Part shown: piece after piece, positions 35,517 through 43,056 of the stretch | How positions within the stretch are numbered: the stretch's first letter is position 1 | How the letters are laid out: every line of letters begins with the position of its first letter | Notes under the pieces: model-generated | Seen by the model: the letters and a program-made list of their open reading frames with translations, nothing else | Database searches by the model: none | Told to the model about the DNA's origin: nothing | NCBI RefSeq assembly: GCF_049331405.1 | Contig: NZ_CP186274.1 | Location: 3,224,001-3,288,000, forward strand | DNA: 64,000 nt | Origin: PoT sp049331405 | GTDB lineage: Bacteria; Planctomycetota; Planctomycetia; Isosphaerales; Isosphaeraceae | Direction of reading: 5' to 3' | Translations under genes and position numbers: made by a program

Positions 35517-36116
35517 ATGCACAAATACATCGTGACGGTGACGGCAGCGGATCGCGTGGGGATCGTCTTCTCCGTCGCGGGCACGCTCCGAGATCAGAAG
35601 GGCAACATCCTCGAGCTGAGCCAGACGGTCATGGGGGGCTACTTCACGATCATCCTGGCGGTCGACTTCCAGGAGCCCCGCGACGCGGCCGAGCTGGCGA
35701 AGACGATCACCGAGCGCGGCAAGCGCTTCGAGCTGACCGTGGCCGTGCTCGAGGCCAAGGATTCGGAGATCGAGACGCCGGTTCCCGACGGCGAGCGGTT
35801 CATCCTCACCGTCCTGGGCGAGGACAGCCCCGGCCAGGTCCACGGCATCGCTGGCTGCCTCGCGGCGCACGGCGTGAACATCGTCGACCTGCACTCCCGC
35901 GGCGACGGTTCCAAGTTCGCCATGGTGATGGAGGCGTTCCTGCCCCCCGAACTCGGCCCGTCGACCATCCGCGCCGAGCTCGAACGCTACGGCAGGGACC
36001 ACGGGCTCGACGCCTACGTCCAGCACGAGAATATCTTCCTGGCCACGAGCGAGCCGAGCCCGGTTCGCGTCGGCCCCGCCCTGAGACCACAAGGAGACGC
36101 CGTTGTACCGCACTGA
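35517..36116 (+). CDS. ACT-domain protein (GcvR-like, double ACT)
   Basis: A 199-aa protein with two ACT-like ligand-binding domains: YIVTVTAADRVGIVFSVAGTL near the start (quoted in part), and RFILTVLGEDSPGQVHGIAGCL near residue 82. ACT domains bind amino acids or other small ligands and regulate enzymes or expression. The arrangement with a UPF0210 protein directly downstream recurs in many bacteria. Its last 14 bp overlap that gene. The ATG at 35517 starts where the family begins; the frame opens at 35454. It probably senses an amino acid. Confidence 0.85.
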   Translation: MHKYIVTVTAADRVGIVFSVAGTLRDQKGNILELSQTVMGGYFTIILAVDFQEPRDAAELAKTITERGKRFELTVAVLEAKDSEIETPVPDGERFILTVLGEDSPGQVHGIAGCLAAHGVNIVDLHSRGDGSKFAMVMEAFLPPELGPSTIRAELERYGRDHGLDAYVQHENIFLATSEPSPVRVGPALRPQGDAVVPH

Positions 36117-37479
36117 GGATGTTCTCGCCACGTTGGGCATGATCCGTCAGCACAAGCTCGACGTGCGGACGGTCACCATGGGGATCGACCTCTCGCCTTG
36201 CGCCTCGCCCGACCTCCCCACGCTCTGCAAGCTCATCCGCGAGCGGCTCCTCACGTTCGCGAGCCGGCTCCGGGCGGTCTGCCAGGAGGTCGAGGGGCGT
36301 TACGGCATCCCCATCGTCAATCGCCGGATCGCGGTCAGCCCCGTCGCGTCGGTCGCCGCCGGCCATGACGCCGAGGGGATCCTCGCCGTCGCGAGGACCC
36401 TCGACGAAGTGGCCGCGGAAGTCGGCGTCGACCTTGTCGGCGGCTTCACCGCCCTGGTCCAGAAAGGCTGGACTGAGGGGGATCGCCGCCTGATCGCCGC
36501 GCTCCCCGAGGTCCTCTCGACGACGAACCGCGTCTGCGCCTCGGTCAACGTCGGCACGACGGCGGCGGGCATCAACATGGATGCCATCCTGGCCCTCGGG
36601 CACGTCCTGGTCGAGACGGCCGAGCGGACCCGGTCGCACGACGGCTTCGGCTGCGCCAAGCTCGTGATCTTCGCCAACGCGCCGACCGACAACCCGTTCA
36701 TGGCCGGTGCCTTCCATGGCGCGGGGGAACCCGACTGCGTCATCAACATCGGCGTCAGCGGCCCCGGCGTCGTCAAGGCGGCCATCGAGGACATGGTGAC
36801 TCATGCCTCGGTCGTCCCCACGTTGGGGGAGATCGCCGAGGAGATCAAGAGCACGGCCTTCCGCGTCACCCGCGTTGGCGAGCTGATCGGCCGCGAGGTG
36901 GCCAGCCGCCTCGGCGTGGCCTTCGGGATCGTCGACCTCTCGCTGGCCCCGACCCCGCAGGTGGGCGACAGCGTCGGCGAGATCCTCCAGGCGATGGGGG
37001 TCCTCCGGATCGGAGCTCCCGGCTCGACGGCCGCGCTCGCGCTCCTGAACGACGCGGTGAAGAAGGGGGGGAGCTTCGCCTCGTCCTCCGTCGGCGGCCT
37101 CTCGGGCGCGTTCATCGCCGTGAGCGAAGACGCGGCCCTTGCCGATGCGGTGGAGCGGGGGGATCTGACACTCTCCAAGCTCGAGGCCATGACCGCCGTC
37201 TGCTCGGTCGGGCTCGACATGATCGCCGTCCCGGGCGACACCGATGCCGAGACGCTCGCGGCGCTCATCGCCGACGAGGTCGCGATCGGGGTTATCAATC
37301 ACAAGACGACGGCTGTTCGCGTGATCCCCGTTCCGGGCAAGGTCGCGGGCGATCGCGCCGTGTTCGGCGGCCTCTTCGGCGAGATGGCGATCCTGCCCAT
37401 CCACGCCGCCGGGGGCAGTACCCAGTTCGTCCGCCACGGCGGCCGGATCCCCGCGCCGCTGTCGAGCCTCAAGAACTGA
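36103..37479 (+). CDS. UPF0210 / DUF711 (PFL-fold) family protein
   Basis: A 458-aa protein of the UPF0210 family (pyruvate-formate-lyase-like fold). The start is TTG 36103, supported by AAGGAG 6 nt upstream. The N-terminus YRTEDVLATLGMIRQHKLDVRTVTMGIDL and the segments INMDAILALGHVL, NPFMAGAFHGAGEPDCVINIGVSGPGVV and VGGLSGAFIAVSED (partly quoted) are the conserved blocks. The biochemical function is unknown; no radical glycyl site is apparent. It overlaps the ACT gene by 14 bp, so the ACT protein probably controls or partners it. A strong terminator follows. Confidence 0.88.
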   Translation: MYRTEDVLATLGMIRQHKLDVRTVTMGIDLSPCASPDLPTLCKLIRERLLTFASRLRAVCQEVEGRYGIPIVNRRIAVSPVASVAAGHDAEGILAVARTLDEVAAEVGVDLVGGFTALVQKGWTEGDRRLIAALPEVLSTTNRVCASVNVGTTAAGINMDAILALGHVLVETAERTRSHDGFGCAKLVIFANAPTDNPFMAGAFHGAGEPDCVINIGVSGPGVVKAAIEDMVTHASVVPTLGEIAEEIKSTAFRVTRVGELIGREVASRLGVAFGIVDLSLAPTPQVGDSVGEILQAMGVLRIGAPGSTAALALLNDAVKKGGSFASSSVGGLSGAFIAVSEDAALADAVERGDLTLSKLEAMTAVCSVGLDMIAVPGDTDAETLAALIADEVAIGVINHKTTAVRVIPVPGKVAGDRAVFGGLFGEMAILPIHAAGGSTQFVRHGGRIPAPLSSLKN

Positions 37480-37515
37480 CGGGCGGGACGCTCGAAGGTC
37501 ATCGAAGGAAATGAG

Positions 37516-37549
37516 TCGCCTCACCCGGCCTGGTCGCCGGGTCAGGCGA
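37516..37549. terminator. Bidirectional rho-independent terminator
   Basis: A perfect 14-bp imperfectly looped stem (TCGCCTCACCCGGC / GCCGGGTCAGGCGA; one mismatch pair) with a 6-nt loop, between convergent genes. TTTCGATTTC follows on the plus strand. Confidence 0.85.
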
Positions 37550-37557
37550 TTTCGATT

Positions 37558-38304
37558 TCAGGACGACTGGGCCTCGGCCAGCAAGGCGCGGGTGGCCTCG
37601 TGCCGGGGAGCTTCGAAGATCTGGATAGGCGGGCCCGACTCCACGACCTTGCCCTGCCCGAAGACATGGATCGTGTTCGCGACCTGCCGGGCGAAGCGCA
37701 TCGCGTGGGTCACGACGATCATGGTGAGCCCGTCGCGGGCGAGGTCGGCCATCACCGCGAGGACCTCAGCCGTCATCCGAGGGTCGAGGGCGCTCGTCGG
37801 CTCGTCGAAGAGGATCGCCCGCGGTTCCATCGCCAATGCCCGCGCGATTGCCACGCGCTGCTGTTCGCCCCCCGAGAGCTGCCTCGGGCGGGCGTTCAGC
37901 TTGTGGGCGAGGCCGACGCGGCCCAGGAGCCGCTTCGCCTCTTCCTCGGCCTTTTCCCTGGGAACGTCCCGGACGTGGATCGGGCCCTCGATGACGTTCT
38001 CGAGCACCGATCGGTGCGGGAAGAGATTGAAACTCTGGAAGACCATCCCCACGCGACGGCGGACCTGGGCCAGGATCCTCGTCCGCTCGAGGTTCGTGGT
38101 CGTCGCCACGAGGCGATGGCCGTCGACCGAGACGCTGCCCCCCTGGAAGGTTTCGAGCCCGTTCAGGCAGCGCAGGAAGGTACTCTTGCCGCCCCCCGAA
38201 GGGCCGATGATCGCGGCCACTTCGCTCGGGTTGACGGAGAGGGAGACCCCTCGGAGCACCTCGAGGTTGCCATGCCGCTTCACGAGGTCTTGCACGTCGA
38301 TCAT
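37558..38304 (-). CDS. Polar amino-acid ABC transporter ATP-binding protein
   Basis: A 248-aa ATPase of the GlnQ/HisP type, energising uptake by the fused receptor/permease encoded just upstream. Walker A IGPSGGGKSTFLR, the Q-loop region, signature LSGGEQQRVAIARALAM, Walker B ILFDEPTSALDP and the switch His (VVTHAMRFARQV) are all present. The start is ATG 38304: it overlaps the stop of the upstream gene as ATGA, and GGGAGGGG precedes it. The frame opens at 38367 but the upstream part is not needed. Confidence 0.93.
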   Translation of the reverse strand: MIDVQDLVKRHGNLEVLRGVSLSVNPSEVAAIIGPSGGGKSTFLRCLNGLETFQGGSVSVDGHRLVATTTNLERTRILAQVRRRVGMVFQSFNLFPHRSVLENVIEGPIHVRDVPREKAEEEAKRLLGRVGLAHKLNARPRQLSGGEQQRVAIARALAMEPRAILFDEPTSALDPRMTAEVLAVMADLARDGLTMIVVTHAMRFARQVANTIHVFGQGKVVESGPPIQIFEAPRHEATRALLAEAQSS

Positions 38305-39899
38305 GCGGGCACCCCTCCCTTCGCGCCGATGGCATCGAGCCGGCTTTCGGAGTAGCGCGACAACCACGACAAGGGGATGCTCATGGTCATGTAAAGGAAT
38401 GCTGTGATGACGGCGAAGTCGATCCAGCGCCCCGTGCTGTTGCCTAGGATCGAGTATTGCTTCGTCAGCTCGACGAGGGTGATCGCCGAGCAGACCGACG
38501 TGTCCTTGAACAGGGCGATGAAGTCGTTCGTCACCGCCGGGATCACGATCCGGACGGCTTGCGGCACGATCACGCGTCGCAGTGCCATGCTGCGGGACAT
38601 CCCGAGCGCCAGCGCGGCCTCCATCTGCCCCGCGGGGATCGCCTGGATGCCCGCGCGGTAGATCTCCGCCTCATAGGCCGAGTAGTTGATCGCCAGCCCC
38701 GCGATCCCCGCCACCAGCGCCGGCAGCTCCAGCAGGTAGAAGAGGACGAAGAGCTGGAGCATCAAGGGGGTCCCGCGCAGGATCTCGACATACAAGGACA
38801 TGATCCATTGCACGGGCTTCGGGCCGTAAAGCCGCCCGAGCGCCACGAACAGACCGAGCACCATCGCCAGCGGCATCGACGAGAGCGAGAGCAGGATCGT
38901 CATCAACGTGGCGTCGATCAGGAGCGGGCGATACTGCCAGATCAAGCGCCAGCCCCTGGCCGCAGCCTCTCCCTTGGCGACGAACTGTCCCGGGTTCCAG
39001 GTCGCCAGCTCGCCCTGGGCCTCGTTCCAGACCCCATAGCGTTCGTAAATGGTTCGCAGCTTCCCCGACTGGATCAGGGACTCGAGCCCCTTGTCGAGGG
39101 CGTCGCGCAGGGGGCGATCCTCCTGGCGGAGGAAGATGACATAGTAGCCGTGGCCCTCGGGCTTGCCCGCGAACTTCAGGTTCGGGAACCGGTCGCGATA
39201 GAAGATCGCCGCAGGGAGATCCTGCAAGGTCGCGTCGATCTGGCCGCTGCCGACCGCGTTCATGGCGTCGGTCGATCCGTCGAAGGGGACGACCTCGACC
39301 GACGACCCGCCGGACTCCTGCGCGAAGATGAACGCGGCCGAGCTAACCAGCACGCCGACCCGCCAGCGCCGCCCATTCGGCTTCGGCTTTCGGACGTCGT
39401 CCCAGGATTGGAGGGGGCTCGACCGATCTACCATCAATTGCAGTTGATAGACATAGTACGGGCGCGTCACCTGATACTCGCGCGAGCGGGTTTCGGTCCA
39501 TTCGTAGCCGTTGGTGACGACGTCCACCGACCCCGTGTCGAGGACCTTGAGCAGGCGGTCCCAGGGGCCTTGCGAGAACTCAGCCTTCGCGTTCAGGGTC
39601 TTCGCGAGCTCCTCCATCAGCTCTACTTCGAAGCCGATGACCTCGCGAGGCGCCTTGGGGTTGGGGTAGGCGTAAGGGCCACCCCCTTCCTTGTCGCTGC
39701 CGTAGCTCAACTTGCCCGACGATTGGATGTTGGCCAGGGCGTCGGCCTTTGCCTGTGGAGTGCAGATCGAGAGGAGGGCAAAGACGCCGAGGAGCCGGTG
39801 AAGGGTGCGTGTTGACAGGTTGGCGCAGGACGCGCGGGGGGCGGGGAAATCGGAGCTGAGGGAACCCTCGGATTCCGAGGACGCAGGGTGTTCTTCCAT
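38301..39899 (-). CDS. Fused solute-binding protein and permease of a polar amino-acid ABC transporter
   Basis: A 532-aa fusion. After a signal/anchor segment (about residues 33-52), a family 3 periplasmic binding domain covers about 55-290: GPYAYPNPKAPREVIGFEVEL (partly), DTGSVDVVTNG and AIFYRDRFPNLKFAGK. A membrane domain of about 200 residues follows with the polar-amino-acid permease signature: EILRGTPLMLQLFVLFYLL, then EAALALGMSRSMALRRVIVPQ (EAA loop; last part omitted). Fusion fixes the receptor close to the channel. The start is ATG 39899 with AGAGG 7 nt before it. The stop overlaps the ATPase gene by 4 bp. The substrate is probably a polar amino acid. Confidence 0.9.
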   Translation of the reverse strand: MEEHPASSESEGSLSSDFPAPRASCANLSTRTLHRLLGVFALLSICTPQAKADALANIQSSGKLSYGSDKEGGGPYAYPNPKAPREVIGFEVELMEELAKTLNAKAEFSQGPWDRLLKVLDTGSVDVVTNGYEWTETRSREYQVTRPYYVYQLQLMVDRSSPLQSWDDVRKPKPNGRRWRVGVLVSSAAFIFAQESGGSSVEVVPFDGSTDAMNAVGSGQIDATLQDLPAAIFYRDRFPNLKFAGKPEGHGYYVIFLRQEDRPLRDALDKGLESLIQSGKLRTIYERYGVWNEAQGELATWNPGQFVAKGEAAARGWRLIWQYRPLLIDATLMTILLSLSSMPLAMVLGLFVALGRLYGPKPVQWIMSLYVEILRGTPLMLQLFVLFYLLELPALVAGIAGLAINYSAYEAEIYRAGIQAIPAGQMEAALALGMSRSMALRRVIVPQAVRIVIPAVTNDFIALFKDTSVCSAITLVELTKQYSILGNSTGRWIDFAVITAFLYMTMSIPLSWLSRYSESRLDAIGAKGGVPA

Positions 39900-40198
39900 C
39901 AAGAAACCTCTTTCTTCTCGGGGTTGCCTGGCGATGCGGACACCCTCGGTCGTCAACGCTCAGCCCGAAAGCTTGCCCGTTCCAAGGTTTGCAGACAACC
40001 TCTTGGAATCGGGGCGGGGCAGGGCACTTGGGAGCGATGACGCCCGGGTGGTATGCAGACAGGCAACCGAGAAGAAATGTTCGTGAGGATTGTCAGTCTC
40101 GATCTCAACGGCGGCCGAGCTTGCGCCAATGGCCGAAATCCGTCAACCGAGGCTTTATCGACAAATGCTCGCGAACACGTTGAGGGCTTGATGCCGAA
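39900..40198. other. Intergenic region upstream of the amino-acid transporter
   Basis: About 300 bp between the transporter operon and the end of the glycosyltransferase gene, both on the minus strand. It is moderately A/T-rich at 40060-40190. I found no clear promoter, terminator or gene. Confidence 0.4.
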
Positions 40199-41407
40199 TC
40201 AGGGCTTTTGCCCGTTCTGAGTGCGGAGGCGCCGGACCCGCCGGACCCGCCGTCGGACCGTGCGCGGGACGCGGGCGAGCCGGAGTCTCGTGAACCGGCC
40301 GACGAGGAAACGATGGCCTCGCCAGTGGACCCGCTTGTTCACCAGCGCGTCGAACCAGACGGGCAAAAGGAAGAGATCCTTGAGCGGGCTGAGGAGCAGG
40401 TGCCGGAGCTTGGGGAACGTCCCCCGGAGCCGCTTCGTCTGCACGGCATCCCGGAAGAATCCGAGGCCGACGAGCACGAGCAGGCCGCCCCAGGCGAGCC
40501 CCGACTCACCGGAGAGGGCCCAGACCAGGCCCACCGTCCCGAGGTTGCCCGACGGCTCGATGAGGAACGCCGGCAGGGCAAGCTGGCGACGGATCTTGTA
40601 CCAGCGCGAGTGGCGGTTCAAGAACCAGGAGAACTCGCGGGACTGGTTCACATTCTCGATGACATGGTGGCTGAGCCGGATCGAGTAACCGGCCTTGCGC
40701 ACACGCATGCCGATGACCTGGTCTTCGGCGAGCAGGTTGCGGACCCCGGCAAACCCGCCAATAGCCTCGAGCGTACGGACCGGCATGAGCATCGACTTGC
40801 CGACGACGCAGGTGATCCGCATGAGGGAGGCCGCGGCCACGCCGCCGGCGATGAACCCGTTAAGCTGCAGGTTCTCGAGCACCGCCCCCATCTGGGTCTC
40901 GCCGACCCCAACGAAGAGGTTCGTCACGAGCCCGACGCCCGGCTCGGCGAGATAGCAGGCGGTCTCGCGCAAATATTCGGGGCGGACCTTGACGTTGGAG
41001 TCGCTGATCAGGATGGTGCAGTGCTTGCGGTAGCGGGCCATAGCGGCCAGGCTCTCGACCTTCGGGTTCAAGCCGAAGACGGGGCAACCGATGATCAGCG
41101 AGGCGTCGTGGTCGGGGAACTCCTCGAGCAGGTCCTTCACGACCTCGATCGCCGGGTCGTTCGAGTCGGCCACGCAGAAGAGGAGTTGGTAGCACGGGTA
41201 GTCGAGCTGGAAGAAGCTCCGAAGATTCGCCTCGAGGTCTTCGTCTACCCCTTTGAGCGGCTTGAAGATGGTGACGGGGGGCGTGTAGTCGGCGAGCTTC
41301 CGGGGGCGTCGCGTGACCCAGAAGAGCGCGATCATCCCAATCGACGTGGTCGTCACGGCCACCAGCGCAACTAGCCCCAGAAGGAGGTTGGCGTTGACCC
41401 AGTGCAT
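40199..41407 (-). CDS. hpnI: HpnI-like / ceramide glucosyltransferase-type glycosyltransferase
   Basis: A 402-aa membrane-bound family 2/21-type glycosyltransferase. An N-terminal helix (about 7-30) is followed by the catalytic domain: VTIFKPLKGVDEDLEANL, the SDSN variant of the D-x-D motif in ILISDSNVKVRPEYL, the acidic block LLAEDQVIGMRV, and NRHSRWYKIRR, the (Q/R)xxRW motif of processive and ceramide-type enzymes. Two helices near 285-325 and a basic tail follow. HpnI adds an N-acetylhexosamine to bacteriohopanetetrol; the hpnCDE cassette elsewhere in the window fits. The start is ATG 41407, with GTG 41416 just upstream as an alternative. The Arg-rich tail is unusually basic. Confidence 0.82.
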   Translation of the reverse strand: MHWVNANLLLGLVALVAVTTTSIGMIALFWVTRRPRKLADYTPPVTIFKPLKGVDEDLEANLRSFFQLDYPCYQLLFCVADSNDPAIEVVKDLLEEFPDHDASLIIGCPVFGLNPKVESLAAMARYRKHCTILISDSNVKVRPEYLRETACYLAEPGVGLVTNLFVGVGETQMGAVLENLQLNGFIAGGVAAASLMRITCVVGKSMLMPVRTLEAIGGFAGVRNLLAEDQVIGMRVRKAGYSIRLSHHVIENVNQSREFSWFLNRHSRWYKIRRQLALPAFLIEPSGNLGTVGLVWALSGESGLAWGGLLVLVGLGFFRDAVQTKRLRGTFPKLRHLLLSPLKDLFLLPVWFDALVNKRVHWRGHRFLVGRFTRLRLARVPRTVRRRVRRVRRLRTQNGQKP

Positions 41408-41493
41408 GAGAAGCACATCCCCGGCGGAACCCGCCGCCGACGGTCAAATCTCGCAAGACGCAACGATGTCGACCCCGTTGTCGACGATTTCGT

Positions 41494-41970
41494 TCAGCGA
41501 GAATCAGGCCTTCTTCGAAGAACCATGTCTCCCTGACAGCAGGGACACGTCTGGGGGGACCGGACACTGATGGTGCACACTTCGCAGTAATACTCGGGGA
41601 TGCCGAGTTTACCGTCGAAATCCACCTGGATCGTGAGGACCTGGAGATACGGAAGACCCGGATACCGACGAACTTTCAGCTCGGCTCGACGGTCGCGGAG
41701 CCGACGATCGAGGAACAGGGCTCGACTCGCCTCGTCGGAAATCAGCGGATGAAGTGCCTTGTCGCTGGTCTTGAGTACGACCTGCTTGGCGATTGGTTCG
41801 CTATCGAACGGCAATCGCAAGTTTTGCAAAGCCGGACCCAGCTCGCAGACTTCCCCGGCCAGCGTCAGGGTCTCGGCCTTGGGGGCGGCCGCGGGGTCGG
41901 CGGAACTGAGGATGAGGAGCAAGCTCAGGCCGATGGACGTCGTCACCCACATGCCTTCGTGCGCTCCCAC
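41494..41970 (-). CDS. Secreted protein with C-terminal zinc-ribbon-like cysteines
   Basis: A 158-aa exported protein. The signal peptide covers about residues 1-29. The mature part is a strand-rich domain of about 90 residues. The C-terminus holds YYCEVCTISVR and TCPCCQGDM: C-x2-C about 12 residues before C-x-CC, a compact metal-ribbon pattern. Cysteine pairs of this kind are rare in exported proteins unless they bind metal or form disulfides. The function is unknown. A strong promoter lies upstream at 42022-42050. An alternative start is ATG 7 codons in. Confidence 0.7.
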   Translation of the reverse strand: MGAHEGMWVTTSIGLSLLLILSSADPAAAPKAETLTLAGEVCELGPALQNLRLPFDSEPIAKQVVLKTSDKALHPLISDEASRALFLDRRLRDRRAELKVRRYPGLPYLQVLTIQVDFDGKLGIPEYYCEVCTISVRSPQTCPCCQGDMVLRRRPDSR

Positions 41971-42273
41971 CCGATCCTCGGGTGTTACGGACCTCCTGTG
42001 GCTGCCTCGAAACCTGCGCCCATTATACTAGTGTCGGAGAATCCGACCAAGCATATTCTTCGGTATAACCGGGGGCCGAAAACGTCCTGTTTCTGGGCGA
42101 AGAACGAGTCATCTCGTCGAGTATAAAGAGGCGGTTCGCCGCTGGTTAGGAACTCCGCGCCCGCGAGGTCGACTCCTGCTTTCACACGAGAAGGTTCGGC
42201 AGTACGATCGAAAAATTCTGCGGAATTTCGTGCGTCTCGGGAGTTCTTCACATCTCAAGGGAGGAGGGCACTC
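41971..42273. other. Divergent intergenic region
   Basis: 303 bp between the zinc-ribbon protein gene and the isoaspartyl methyltransferase gene. It contains the promoter at 42022-42050 for the former. I found no clear promoter for the plus-strand gene. Confidence 0.4.
42022..42050 (-). promoter_or_regulatory. Sigma-70-type promoter of the secreted zinc-ribbon gene
   Basis: Read on the minus strand: TTGGTC (42050-42045), a 17-bp spacer, and TATAAT (42027-42022), about 50 bp before the start codon. The -10 box is a full consensus. Confidence 0.75.
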
Positions 42274-43056
42274 ATGCCATCGTGGAGAGAACGACAATCT
42301 TCGGTGTTCGCCTGCCTGGTCGTCGCGCTGGTGTCGATCATGCTGGCGGCGGCCGAGGACCCGAAGGCCAAGACCAAGGTCGAGGACGACCCCACCGCCC
42401 CCGCGCGTCGCCGGATGGTCGAGCGTCACCTCGTCGAGCGAGGGATCAAGGACCCCCGCGTCCTCGACGCCTTCCGCACGGTCCCCCGGCACAAATTCCT
42501 CCCCAAGGAGACGCGACGCCTGGCCTATGACGACGAGTCGATCCCGATCGGCGAGGGGCAGACGATCACCCCGCCGTTCGACGTCGCCTTCATGACCGAG
42601 GCGCTCCAGCCGAAGGCGACCGACGTCATCTACGAGGTCGGCACCGGCTCGGGCTATCAGGCGGCGATCCTCTCCCGCCTGGTGAAGGACGTCTACTCGG
42701 TCGAGATCAAGGAACCTCTGGGCCGCAGGGCCGCCGAGGTCTTGAAGGAAGTCGGCTACACCAACGTCCACACGAAGGTCGGCGACGGCTACGCGGGTTG
42801 GCCCGACGCGGCCCCGTTTGACGCGGTGATCGTGACCTGTGCGCCCGAGTTCATCCCCCAGCCGCTGGTCGACCAACTGAAGGATGGCGGGCGGATGGTG
42901 ATCCCGGTCGGCGATCGATTCAATCAGATCGTCTACCTCGTCACCAAGAAGGACGGCAAGCTCACCCGCAAGGAGCTGCGGCCGACGCTGTTCGTCCCCA
43001 TGACCGGCAAGGCCCAGAGAGAGGCCGCGGGCAACAAGAAGCAGGTGAAACCGTGA
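42274..43056 (+). CDS. pcm: Exported protein-L-isoaspartate O-methyltransferase
   Basis: A 260-aa methyltransferase that transfers a methyl group from SAM to isoaspartyl residues, starting repair of aged proteins. The conserved blocks are VPRHKFLPKETRRLAYDD, IGEGQTITPPFDVAFMTEAL, the SAM loop EVGTGSGYQAAIL and GDGYAGWPDAAPFDAVIVTC (each within family motifs). Unusually it has a signal-peptide-like N-terminus (hydrophobic core at about 10-26), suggesting export, and an extra N-terminal stretch of about 40 residues. It is coupled to the next gene: their stop and start overlap as TGATG. SAM supply outside the cytoplasm would be a problem, so the location needs care. Confidence 0.88.
   Translation: MPSWRERQSSVFACLVVALVSIMLAAAEDPKAKTKVEDDPTAPARRRMVERHLVERGIKDPRVLDAFRTVPRHKFLPKETRRLAYDDESIPIGEGQTITPPFDVAFMTEALQPKATDVIYEVGTGSGYQAAILSRLVKDVYSVEIKEPLGRRAAEVLKEVGYTNVHTKVGDGYAGWPDAAPFDAVIVTCAPEFIPQPLVDQLKDGGRMVIPVGDRFNQIVYLVTKKDGKLTRKELRPTLFVPMTGKAQREAAGNKKQVKP

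Noticed and set aside
38457..39815. Plus-strand frame of 452 aa opposite the amino-acid receptor/permease
   Set aside because: Composition of a shadow (His/Arg/Gln repeats) and no ribosome site.
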